Made by a program: the position numbers and the translations under genes | Assembly: GCF_900239345.1 (NCBI RefSeq) | Contig: NZ_OESZ01000012.1 | Span: forward strand, 1-64,000 | DNA length: 64,000 nt | Direction: 5' to 3' | Origin: Tenacibaculum dicentrarchi | Lineage (GTDB): Bacteria; Bacteroidota; Bacteroidia; Flavobacteriales; Flavobacteriaceae | Part shown: piece by piece, positions 27,921-35,805 of the stretch | Layout: every line of letters starts with the position of its first letter | Position numbering within the stretch: position 1 is the stretch's first letter | The notes under the pieces: model-generated | What the model saw: the letters and a program-made list of their open reading frames with translations, nothing else | What the model was told of the DNA's origin: nothing | Database searches by the model: none

Positions 27921-28022
27921 CGTGAATTATTATTTTTTGAAATGGCAATTGTTTTTTCAAAAAAATAATTGCATTTTTACAATGTATTGGATTTTTATCA
28001 TCAATAAAACCATCAATAAAAA

Positions 28023-28607
28023 ATGGAAAAATTTAATAATAAATATCGCATACCATCAGCACGGTTACAAAATTGGGATTACGGAAATAATGGTGCATAT
28101 TTTATAACCATTTGTACGGCAGGAAATCAACATTTTTTTGGTGATATAAAAAATAAAGAGCTACATTTTAATAACCTCGGAAAATTAGCAGAAAAATATT
28201 GGCTTGAAATTCCTAATCGTTTTTCGTTTATTACATTAGGTAACTTTGTAATTATGCCCAATCATATGCACGGTATATTAATTATTGATAAATTTTCATC
28301 CGATATTTCCGAATCATTCGTACAGACGCAATCCGTAAAGACGCGATTAATCGCGTCTCTACCCCCTGACTCAAAAATAGGTGGAATAACAGGCAACACA
28401 AACCCGATGTTTCATCAAAATATATCACGAATTATTAGATGGTATAAAGGACGTTGTACTTATGAGATGCGTAAAATTCACACCGATTTTTCGTGGCAAC
28501 CACGGTTTTACGACCATATTATTAGAAATTCAAAGGCGTTTGATAAAATTCAGAATTATATAGAAAATAATCCCGTCAATTGGAATGAGGATAAATTTTA
28601 TAGATAA
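28023..28607 (+). CDS. REP-associated tyrosine transposase (RAYT, Y1_Tnp family)
   Basis: A 194-residue IS200/IS605-related transposase of the single-copy RAYT type. Markers: GAYFITICTAGNQHFFGDI, the HUH motif His81-Met-His83 in VIMPNHMHGILII, a candidate nucleophile tyrosine in RWYKGRCTYEMRK (Tyr141 or Tyr147) and the C-terminal FSWQPRFYDHIIR and YIENNPVNW. RAYTs recognise and mobilise REP hairpins, and this one is flanked by REP arrays on both sides. The coding sequence itself contains a REP hairpin at 28319-28362, translated as about 15 residues in the variable segment between the HMH and tyrosine motifs, without breaking the frame. Confidence 0.92.
   Translation: MEKFNNKYRIPSARLQNWDYGNNGAYFITICTAGNQHFFGDIKNKELHFNNLGKLAEKYWLEIPNRFSFITLGNFVIMPNHMHGILIIDKFSSDISESFVQTQSVKTRLIASLPPDSKIGGITGNTNPMFHQNISRIIRWYKGRCTYEMRKIHTDFSWQPRFYDHIIRNSKAFDKIQNYIENNPVNWNEDKFYR
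28319..28362. repeat. REP hairpin inside the RAYT coding sequence
   Basis: CGTACAGACGCA followed by AGACGCGATTAATCGCGTCT (28339-28358, a perfect 20-bp palindrome) and CTACC, matching the array units outside the gene. It is in frame with the transposase. Confidence 0.9.
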
Positions 28608-28609
28608 AT

Positions 28610-28725
28610 AATATACGTGATAAATCGCATCCAACCCGTACAGATACGATTTATCGCCTCTCACATAATAAATTCACTATTAATAGATTCCGCTAAATAG
28701 ACGCGATAAATCGCGTCTCTACGGT
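28610..28725. repeat. REP elements downstream of RAYT
   Basis: Two further REP units, GTACAGATACGATTTATCGCCTCTCACATAATAAATTC (degenerate) and AGACGCGATAAATCGCGTCTCTACGG at about 28699-28723, lying between the RAYT and the cobalamin locus. Confidence 0.85.
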
Positions 28726-28774
28726 AAAAAACAAAAACACTAACTGAATAACTTACTATCTATATTTTATTCAA

Positions 28775-28782
28775 TATTTTTG
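28775..28782 (+). promoter_or_regulatory. Probable -7 promoter element of cobQ operon
   Basis: TATTTTTG, a full match to TAnnTTTG, 18-25 bases before the ATG at 28800. No clear -33 TTTG was found. Its position argues against the GTG at 28782 as start. No riboswitch is seen here. Confidence 0.45.
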
Positions 28783-28799
28783 TGCTTCAAAAAAACAAA

Positions 28800-30287
28800 A
28801 TGAAAAACCTACACCCTATTATGTTAGTCGGCACAGGCTCTGATGTTGGTAAAAGCTGGATAACTACAGGAATTTGTAGGTGGCTAAAACAAAAAGGATA
28901 TAATCCAGCACCTTTTAAAGCACAAAATATGTCATTAAACAGTTTTTCTACACCCGATAATCTTGAAATTGGAAGGGCGCAAGCTGTACAAGCAGAAGCC
29001 TGTGGTATTTTACCAACTGTAGAAATGAATCCGATTTTATTAAAACCTTCTTCTTTAAATAAATCGCAAATTGTTTTACATGGAAAACCAATTGGCAATC
29101 AAACTGCAAAAGAATATTTTTTAGGCAATAATAAAAAACAACTGTTTGAAGAAGCTAAAAAAGCCTTTAAAAAATTAACTGCAAAACACAATCCTATTGT
29201 TATAGAAGGTGCAGGAAGTATCAGCGAATTAAATTTAAAACACAGAGATATTGTAAATATGCCCATGGCGGCTGCGGCAAATGCTTGTGTTTATTTAATT
29301 GCCGATATTGATAAAGGCGGCGTATTTGGTAGCGTATATGGAACCATTGAATTATTAGAACCTTGGGAACGTAAACTTATAAAAGGTATTATAATTAATA
29401 AATTTAGAGGCGATCCTGATTTATTTATCGAAGGAAAAAAGAAGTTAGAAGAACTTACAAATGTTCCTATATTAGGAATCTTGCCGTATGCTACGGATAT
29501 TATTATTGAAGAAGAAGATTCTGTTGCTTTAAATAAAAGAGCTACAAAAGCTACCAATAATAAATTAAATATTGCGGTAGTAAAACTTCGTTATATCTCT
29601 AATTACACCGATTTTCAAGCTTTAGAACAAGAACCACTTATCAATGTCTATTTTACAAGAGATTCCGAAGAACTAAAAAAAGCCGATATAATTATTATTC
29701 CAGGTACAAAAAATACGATTAAAGATTTAATCGCTTTAAAAGAAGATAATTTAGATACCGTTATAAAAGAACAATACAAACAGATTCCTGTTTTGGGTAT
29801 TTGTGGTGGGTATCAAATGTTAGGCAAAACAATTAACGACCCTTTTTCTGTCGAAAGTAATATTAAGTCTGAAAAAGGGTTGGGTTTATTTGATATTGAA
29901 ACGACACTTTCTAAAACCAAGCAAACCATACAACGCAATTTTTATTTTAAAGATAAAAAAGAACCTTTTGAAGGATACGAAATTCATATGGGCAAAACTA
30001 TTGTTCCAAAAAATAAGCATCTAAATTATATCATCAATAAAAAAAGCAGTCAAGAAAAAGAGCAAGAAGAAGGTTATTTTGACGGAAATAAAAGTTGGGG
30101 AACCTATTTACACGGTATTTTTGATAATCAAGAAATAGTTACCGAATTATTACGCATAAAATACCCTGATGCTAAGGCTATAAATTATAAAAAATTTAAA
30201 GCTAAACAATTTGATAAATTAGCCGATTGGATTGATGAAAACTTAGATATGAAAGCCATCATAAAAAACAGCACAAAAGAATGTTAA
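28800..30287 (+). CDS. cobQ: Cobyric acid synthase
   Basis: A 495-residue amidotransferase that amidates the b, d, e and g carboxylates of adenosylcobyrinic a,c-diamide using glutamine and ATP. N-terminal DTBS/CobQ ATPase domain (GTGSDVGKSWITTGICRWL, FKAQNMSLNS, EGAGSISELNL, DIDKGGVFGS) and C-terminal class I GATase (VLGICGGYQMLG with the cysteine nucleophile, and WGTYLHGIFDN). I start at ATG 28800 rather than GTG 28782 because the -7 element TATTTTTG overlaps the latter. It is first in an operon and overlaps the next gene by seven bases. Confidence 0.93.
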   Translation: MKNLHPIMLVGTGSDVGKSWITTGICRWLKQKGYNPAPFKAQNMSLNSFSTPDNLEIGRAQAVQAEACGILPTVEMNPILLKPSSLNKSQIVLHGKPIGNQTAKEYFLGNNKKQLFEEAKKAFKKLTAKHNPIVIEGAGSISELNLKHRDIVNMPMAAAANACVYLIADIDKGGVFGSVYGTIELLEPWERKLIKGIIINKFRGDPDLFIEGKKKLEELTNVPILGILPYATDIIIEEEDSVALNKRATKATNNKLNIAVVKLRYISNYTDFQALEQEPLINVYFTRDSEELKKADIIIIPGTKNTIKDLIALKEDNLDTVIKEQYKQIPVLGICGGYQMLGKTINDPFSVESNIKSEKGLGLFDIETTLSKTKQTIQRNFYFKDKKEPFEGYEIHMGKTIVPKNKHLNYIINKKSSQEKEQEEGYFDGNKSWGTYLHGIFDNQEIVTELLRIKYPDAKAINYKKFKAKQFDKLADWIDENLDMKAIIKNSTKEC

Positions 30288-31291
30288 ACGGACATGGAGA
30301 TGACCTTCATTTAATTAAAGGAGAGATTAAATATAATTTCAGCTCGAACGTATATTATAAAGGATGCCCTGAAATATTACTGTCGCATATTTCAAAAAAC
30401 ATTCCTTTAATTCAGAGCTACCCCTCGCCCACTGCAAGCGAATTAAATATTTTGGCGGCTAAAAAATTCGATTTAAAAAGCGAACAATTTTTATTTACAA
30501 ACGGCGCTACGGAAGCTTTTTATTTGATTGCTCAATTATTTTCTGATAAAAAAACGGCTATTGTTGCTCCTACTTTTTCAGAATATGAAGATGCTTGTAA
30601 AATTTTCAAATTAGATTATCAATTAATTTCTAGAGATAAAATAAACCAAACAACTGCCGACCTTATTTTTATTTGTAATCCTAATAATCCTACGGGAGCT
30701 ATTTTTTCATCCGAAGAATTAGCATTGTTATTTCAACAAAAACCAAACACTATTTTTGTTATTGATGAAGCTTATATCGAGTTTACAAACAGTGCAACAT
30801 CAATTGTTTCATTAATAAAAGAGCTTGATAATTTAATAATCGTTCGTTCATTGACAAAAACATTTACCATTCCTGGTTTACGTTTAGGATATGTTATTTC
30901 AAATGAAAATTTAATATCATCACTTTTAAATTTAAAAATGCCTTGGAGTGTTAATTTATTAGCAGTAAAAGCGGGTAAATTTATTTTTGATAATTATAAA
31001 ACACTTCAATTTAACGCTTCGGAATTAATTGCAGAAACTGCGCAATTTAAAAATAACCTTAAAAATTTAAAGGGCATAAAAGTTTGTAAAAGTAATACGT
31101 CTTATTTTTTAGTAGAAATTTTAAATGATAAAAAAGCAAGTGATTTAAAAGCGCATTTAATTGAAAAACATCAAATTTTAATTAGAGATGCTACTAATTT
31201 TAAAAAATTAAACGGCGAATATATTCGATTATCGACACAAAATAAATCGGCAAATAACACTTTAATTCAAGCTTTAAAAGAATGGCTTTAA
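30281..31291 (+). CDS. cobD: Threonine-phosphate decarboxylase-like PLP enzyme (CobD/CobC type)
   Basis: A 336-residue fold-type I aminotransferase relative. It starts MLNGHGDDLH (the N-terminal HGGD-like motif of CobD), has FICNPNNPTGAIF, FVIDEAYIEFT and the PLP lysine in VRSLTKTFTIPGLRLGY. In cobalamin synthesis CobD makes (R)-1-amino-2-propanol phosphate for the nucleotide-loop linker; histidinol-phosphate aminotransferase is the nearest relative, but the position between cobQ and cbiB fixes the role. It overlaps cobQ by 7 and cbiB by 10 bases. Confidence 0.88.
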   Translation: MLNGHGDDLHLIKGEIKYNFSSNVYYKGCPEILLSHISKNIPLIQSYPSPTASELNILAAKKFDLKSEQFLFTNGATEAFYLIAQLFSDKKTAIVAPTFSEYEDACKIFKLDYQLISRDKINQTTADLIFICNPNNPTGAIFSSEELALLFQQKPNTIFVIDEAYIEFTNSATSIVSLIKELDNLIIVRSLTKTFTIPGLRLGYVISNENLISSLLNLKMPWSVNLLAVKAGKFIFDNYKTLQFNASELIAETAQFKNNLKNLKGIKVCKSNTSYFLVEILNDKKASDLKAHLIEKHQILIRDATNFKKLNGEYIRLSTQNKSANNTLIQALKEWL

Positions 31292-32226
31292 ATTCAATAT
31301 ATATTTTAATTATTGCTTTTTTGTTAGATTTAATCTTTGGCGACCCAAAAAAATTACCGCATCTTATTGTCGCTTTTGGAAACAGTATTTCTTTTGGTGA
31401 AAAATGGCTTAATAAAAAAAGTAATCAATTTTTAAAAGGTGCTTTTTTAAGCATTTTTTTGGTGAGTATTTCTTTTGTCGCTCCATATTTCATTATTAAA
31501 TGGCTAAATGCTGCCGATTTTAAAATTTTAGCGAACATATTTTCAGTACTGATGTTATTTTATTGTCTTGCAAATAAAACGTTAGTTAAAGAAGGATATG
31601 CTGTTTTTAACACCTTAAAAAATGAAGGTTTAGAAGCTGGAAGAAAACGTTTATCGTGGATTGTTGGGCGAGAAACCACAAATTTAAACGAACAACAAAT
31701 CAGAATTGCTACTTTTGAAACCATGTCGGAAAATTTAAGCGATGGTATTATTGCTCCGTTATTTTATTTTTTAATTTTCGGTGTTCCTGGTGCAATGGCT
31801 TATAAAATGATAAATACTTTCGATTCTATGATTGGTTATAAAAGTAATCGATATTTTTGGTTTGGAAAATTTTCCGCAAAATTAGATGATGTTGTCAATT
31901 ATATTCCTGCCCGAATTACTGCAATATTAATGTTAGTTGTGCAAAATAAAATCAGCGGAATTTCTTTTGTTTTTAATGAAGGAAAAAAACACAGTAGCCC
32001 AAATGCTGGTTACCCTGAAGCTGCTTTGGCGTATATTTTAAATTGCCAATTTGGAGGCTCTAATTATTATCATGGTAAATTAGTTGAAAAACCTTTTATC
32101 GGAACTAATAACCGAATAATTAAACATGAAGAAATTAAAATAGTACATCAAATTAATTATAAAGTAAGCATATTGTTTGTTTTATTGATGATTAGTGTGT
32201 TTTTGCTTACCGTAAAATATGCCTAA
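31282..32226 (+). CDS. cbiB: Adenosylcobinamide-phosphate synthase
   Basis: A 314-residue membrane protein of the CbiB family, which condenses adenosylcobyric acid with aminopropanol phosphate. Motifs DLIFGDPKKLPHLIVAFG at the N-terminus, SWIVGRETTNL and ATFETMSENLSDGIIAPLFY, and AYKMINTFDSMIGYKSNRY in the middle are diagnostic. Four to five hydrophobic segments are visible. It overlaps the gene before (10 bases) and the ATPase gene after (8 bases), so it is translationally coupled on both sides. Confidence 0.93.
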   Translation: MALNSIYILIIAFLLDLIFGDPKKLPHLIVAFGNSISFGEKWLNKKSNQFLKGAFLSIFLVSISFVAPYFIIKWLNAADFKILANIFSVLMLFYCLANKTLVKEGYAVFNTLKNEGLEAGRKRLSWIVGRETTNLNEQQIRIATFETMSENLSDGIIAPLFYFLIFGVPGAMAYKMINTFDSMIGYKSNRYFWFGKFSAKLDDVVNYIPARITAILMLVVQNKISGISFVFNEGKKHSSPNAGYPEAALAYILNCQFGGSNYYHGKLVEKPFIGTNNRIIKHEEIKIVHQINYKVSILFVLLMISVFLLTVKYA

Positions 32227-32746
32227 AAACCAAAAGAAATATATTATTACTGGCGCTCCTGGAACTGGAAAAACAACCTTGATTAATCTTTTAAAAAATC
32301 GCTTTTCTTGTATGGATGAAGTTTCAAGAAAGGTAATTACAGAGGAACAACAAAATAACCGAAACGGCATGCCTTGGGCTGATATTAATCGGTTTTCAGA
32401 ATTAGTTTTCACCCGTACAAAAAAAGAATTATTAACTTCGGATGCCCAATTTTGTGATCGGTCGGTGTTAGATTTAGAGGCGTATTTATCCGTAGAAAAA
32501 AAAGAAATACCTGATTATTTAAAAAATTTCTGCTATAAAAAAAACTACCACAAAACCGTGTTTTTTACCCCTACTTGGTTTGCTATTTACCAACAAGATC
32601 CACAGCGATTACAAGAATTTGACTATTGTTTGAAATTAGAAAAATCGCTTTTAGAACACTATAAAAGTAAAGGCTTTAAAATCATTATACTACCTCGTTT
32701 TTCGGCTATAAAAAGAAAAAAACTCATTTTAGATTCTATCTTTTAA
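32219..32746 (+). CDS. P-loop ATPase/kinase-like protein in the cobalamin operon
   Basis: A 175-residue protein with Walker A GAPGTGKTTLIN (residues ~11-22), EVSRKVITEEQQ and CDRSVLDLEAYL, like the AAA_28/NadR-related nucleotide kinase-type ATPases. It is coupled to cbiB by an 8-base overlap. No CobU/CobP adenosylcobinamide kinase is seen in the window, so this protein could be a non-orthologous replacement or an unrelated housekeeping ATPase. Nothing in the sequence proves substrate. The last ~30 bases of the gene recur upstream of the second riboswitch. Confidence 0.65.
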   Translation: MPKNQKKYIITGAPGTGKTTLINLLKNRFSCMDEVSRKVITEEQQNNRNGMPWADINRFSELVFTRTKKELLTSDAQFCDRSVLDLEAYLSVEKKEIPDYLKNFCYKKNYHKTVFFTPTWFAIYQQDPQRLQEFDYCLKLEKSLLEHYKSKGFKIIILPRFSAIKRKKLILDSIF

Positions 32747-32761
32747 GTCAAAAAAAAACTA

Positions 32762-32989
32762 TACATTCGCGCCGATTTTGGTTTCTTATTCTTTTTGATC
32801 ATCAGAATATAGAATTAAAAGGGAATTTGGTGTAAATCCAAAGCTGTCCCCGCAACTGTAAAACTTATTTAAAGGCATCATTAATAAAACCACTGTAGCA
32901 AAACTATGGGAAGGTAAATGATTGCTTGAGTTGAGTCAGGATACCTGCCTAAATCAAAAACATAATCTAAACTTTCGGGAATAAAAGTT
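32762..32989 (+). promoter_or_regulatory. Cobalamin riboswitch 1 with promoter and hairpin
   Basis: Conserved core: GGGAATTTGGTGTAAATCC, CCCCGCAACTGTAAA, ACCACTG, CTATGGGAAGG and the B12 box AGTCAGGATACCTGCC at 32934-32949. A -7-like TACATTCG lies at 32762-32769, so the aptamer starts about 32777. A hairpin AACTTT-cgggaata-AAAGTT (32970-32989) follows, the counterpart of the one in riboswitch 2. It precedes a TonB receptor, which it should repress when B12 is abundant. The 311-bp gap holds nothing else. Confidence 0.93.
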
Positions 32990-33057
32990 AAAGTGTTCGA
33001 CTGCCTATATTTTAGGCTTATGACCCTTCATTTTTATTTCTGAACAAATGAAATTCA

Positions 33058-35349
33058 ATGAAATTCAAATTACTTTTTTCTTTTTTAATTAGCAGTAGTT
33101 TACTGATTGCTCAAAATTCAAAATCCGTTCAACTTTTAAATAAACAAAACGGGCTACCTATTGAGTTTTCCTCTATTATAAATAACAATTCTAAAAAAGG
33201 AACAAGCTCTAACAATAAAGGGATTTTCAAAATTACAGGAAACCCTAACGATGTTATTAACATCTCATATGTTGGCTACAAATCAACAAGTATTTTATTT
33301 AAAAAATTAGCCGATATTATTTATTTACACCCGCTATCGGTTCAATTACAAGGGGTCGAAATTTCGAGTACAAGAAAAAAATATGTTGAACTAAACAAGC
33401 TTCAATTAAAAAATTTAGACGCGCCATTAACAACCAATAGCGTGAGTTCTAAATTAATTAAAATTAGAAATACCAATGATTTAGGGACTGCTGTTAAAAG
33501 TGCTACAGGTGTTCGCCCGATAAACAGATACGGTGGTTTTCAAACTTTTAGAATACGAGGTTTTAACAATTTTGTTTTATTAAATGATGGTACAAGAGAT
33601 GAACGTCATAATCTTTCTACAAGTGCGCCGAGTACTAATTTAGCCAATGTTGAGCGTATAGAAATACTTAAAGGACCTTCTGGTGTTATGTTTGGGCACG
33701 CTGCTTTAGGCGGAATTATAAATATTATTCGTAAAAAACCAACTACGGATTTTTCTGCTGAATTTAATACTACCTATGGTTCTTTTAATACTTACGAAAT
33801 GTCGGTAGGTATGGGAGGCCCTATTGATCAGAAATTAAGATATCGAGTAGATTTTGGTGTTTCTAAATCTAACGGTTGGAGAGATTTTGGCATCAATACA
33901 AATAACGCTTCTTTTGCGGTTAATTATACACCGACCAAGAAAGATGTTTTAGATATTTCTTTCCAAGCCAATAATGATAAATATGATACTGACACAGGAA
34001 TTCCTGTTGATAAAGACGGAAGCATTGTAAAAGCAATGGATGTTAAAACGCGATATAACGATCCTCAAGATTATCTGAAACACAAACGTTTTGACTTACA
34101 AATTAAGTACAAACATCAGTTTAATAAAAAATTAAAATTAACTAATAATTTTTCATGGTCTGATGATGATATTAATTATCTTTCAACAGAATGGCTGTCT
34201 TTTAATGCAGCAAAAGATTCAATAACTAGAGGGTTTCCTTTTTATTTTAACCACACCACTAATACCATTCAAAATCAATTAGATTTAAGCTATCAGTTTA
34301 AAACAGGAAAGGTAAAACACAAATCGTTGTTTGGTCAATCGGTAAGTATTTTAGAAAGAAAATCGTTTAGAGGAAGCGTTGTTGGTCCTGGTACATACAC
34401 TACTATTTCTGTTCAAAATCCTATTCTGAACCAAGGGCATATAGAGGCTGTTGATCAAAAAGTACAGATAAGAGATGAATTTAATAGTGGTTTTTATTGG
34501 CAAAACTGGTCGAATATTTCTGATAATTTTAAAGCCTTAATTGGTATTCGCTACGATATTTTTAAAGGAAGATATGCTACCGATAAAATTAAAGCAAATA
34601 GAACCTTAATTAAAGCGGGCGACAGAACAGAAATTCCTTCAACAGCTTTTAGTTATAGAGCTGGTTTGGTGTATCAGCCGCTTAAAAATATTAGTATTTT
34701 TTCTTCTTATTCTAATTATTTTAAACCTTCAAGAACTATTGCTCCTAACAGTGAAATTTTTGATCCTGAAAAAGGATATCAAATAGAAGGAGGGCTTAAA
34801 TTTGAAAGAAATAACACTTTAAACATTAGCCTGTCTACCTTTTATATTTTAAAACACAATATTGTTGAAAAAAATAAAGTAAATCAATACCTTCAAATTG
34901 GAGAAGCTGATTCGAAAGGTATCGAATTTGATTTAGAATACACTCCTATAAAAAATGTTTATCTTAAAGCTGGCTATGCTTTTACAGAAGCTAAATTAGG
35001 TGCTTACGGAGCAGCTAATTCACAGGTTAAAAAAGCAGGAAATACCTTGCCTTTTACCCCTAAACATTTAGCAAATTTATGGGTTAATTATGAATTAGAA
35101 GACGGCTTAGGTTTTGGAATTGGAGGTAATTATACGAGTGATAATTATACAAATTCTGACAATTCATATACACTACCCTCTTATTTACTAATGGATGGCG
35201 CAATTTATTATCAAAAAAATAACGTCAGAATTGGTGTTAATATAAATAACATTACCAATAAATTATACTTTACAGATGCCATTTATGATTATCAGTTTTT
35301 CCCGGGCGCTGAAAGAAATTTCAAAATAAATTTAAGTTATAAAATTTAA
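33058..35349 (+). CDS. TonB-dependent receptor under cobalamin riboswitch
   Basis: A 763-residue outer-membrane receptor: signal peptide (LLFSFLISSSLLIAQ), a carboxypeptidase-like regulatory domain (~25-105, LLNKQNGLPIEFSSIIN), plug (~120-230, RYGGFQTFRIRGFNNFVLLNDG, IEILKGPSGVMFGHAALGG) and a barrel ending FKINLSYKI. By sequence it resembles siderophore-receptor-type TonB proteins, yet the riboswitch indicates transport of a corrinoid or cobalt complex. The ATG at 33058 is chosen because the earlier ATG at 33048 is out of frame. Substrate is inferred from regulation only. Confidence 0.88.
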   Translation: MKFKLLFSFLISSSLLIAQNSKSVQLLNKQNGLPIEFSSIINNNSKKGTSSNNKGIFKITGNPNDVINISYVGYKSTSILFKKLADIIYLHPLSVQLQGVEISSTRKKYVELNKLQLKNLDAPLTTNSVSSKLIKIRNTNDLGTAVKSATGVRPINRYGGFQTFRIRGFNNFVLLNDGTRDERHNLSTSAPSTNLANVERIEILKGPSGVMFGHAALGGIINIIRKKPTTDFSAEFNTTYGSFNTYEMSVGMGGPIDQKLRYRVDFGVSKSNGWRDFGINTNNASFAVNYTPTKKDVLDISFQANNDKYDTDTGIPVDKDGSIVKAMDVKTRYNDPQDYLKHKRFDLQIKYKHQFNKKLKLTNNFSWSDDDINYLSTEWLSFNAAKDSITRGFPFYFNHTTNTIQNQLDLSYQFKTGKVKHKSLFGQSVSILERKSFRGSVVGPGTYTTISVQNPILNQGHIEAVDQKVQIRDEFNSGFYWQNWSNISDNFKALIGIRYDIFKGRYATDKIKANRTLIKAGDRTEIPSTAFSYRAGLVYQPLKNISIFSSYSNYFKPSRTIAPNSEIFDPEKGYQIEGGLKFERNNTLNISLSTFYILKHNIVEKNKVNQYLQIGEADSKGIEFDLEYTPIKNVYLKAGYAFTEAKLGAYGAANSQVKKAGNTLPFTPKHLANLWVNYELEDGLGFGIGGNYTSDNYTNSDNSYTLPSYLLMDGAIYYQKNNVRIGVNINNITNKLYFTDAIYDYQFFPGAERNFKINLSYKI

Positions 35350-35492
35350 TATCAATTAAAAATTAGCGATTTACATCATTACTTAGGTATTTTATTTTTG
35401 ATACTTTTTCTTGATTCGTTTTTATCAAGATTTGTAATGATGTACAAGCTTTTTTCTTTTTTATCCGAAACTGATTGCATAAAAACTCCTTT

Positions 35493-35523
35493 TCGATTCC
35501 ATCTTTTAAATCAAAAAAAACAA
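35493..35523 (+). other. Copy of the ATPase gene 3' tail before riboswitch 2
   Basis: aaaaactccttttcgattccatcttttaa-like sequence here (ending in ATCTTTTAA) matches the final ~30 bases of the P-loop ATPase gene (...AAAAACTCATTTTAGATTCTATCTTTTAA) with few changes. It marks the left boundary of a duplicated block that includes the promoter and riboswitch. The rest of 35350-35490 holds nothing I recognise. Confidence 0.65.
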
Positions 35524-35768
35524 TACATTTGCAGCATATTCGGTTTCTTATTCTTTTTTTATCATCAGAATATAGAATTAAAAGGGAATTTGGTGTAAAT
35601 CCAAAACTGTTCCCGCAACTGTAAAACTCAAGCAATATTTTATTAGTAAAAACCACTGTAGTTATAACTATGGGAAGGTAAATAAAATAGAGTTAAGTCA
35701 GGAGACCTGCCGTTTTAAACATTAATTTATATTAACTCTCGGGTAAAGAGTTAGAAAATTGTTTTTTT
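35524..35768 (+). promoter_or_regulatory. Cobalamin riboswitch 2 with promoter and terminator hairpin
   Basis: A perfect -7 element TACATTTG at 35524-35531; aptamer from ~35539 with GGGAATTTGGTGTAAATCC, CCCGCAACTGTAAA, ACCACTGTA, CTATGGGAAGG and B12 box AGTCAGGAGACCTGCC at 35696-35711. The hairpin TAACTCT-cgggtaa-AGAGTTA (35733-35753) is followed after eight bases by seven T (35762-35768), giving a plausible transcription-termination platform. It controls the second TonB receptor and perhaps the long biosynthetic operon behind it. Confidence 0.93.
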
Positions 35769-35805
35769 ATATTTTCTTTCCTTGCCTGCTTAATCTCATT
35801 TTTAA

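Noticed and set aside
27892..28107. 71-codon frame overlapping the start of the RAYT gene
   Set aside because: It begins within a REP and overlaps the transposase N-terminus in another frame.
35363..35656. Frames of 97 and 66 codons on opposite strands before the second receptor
   Set aside because: They cover the promoter and cobalamin aptamer; the sequence conservation there is that of a riboswitch.
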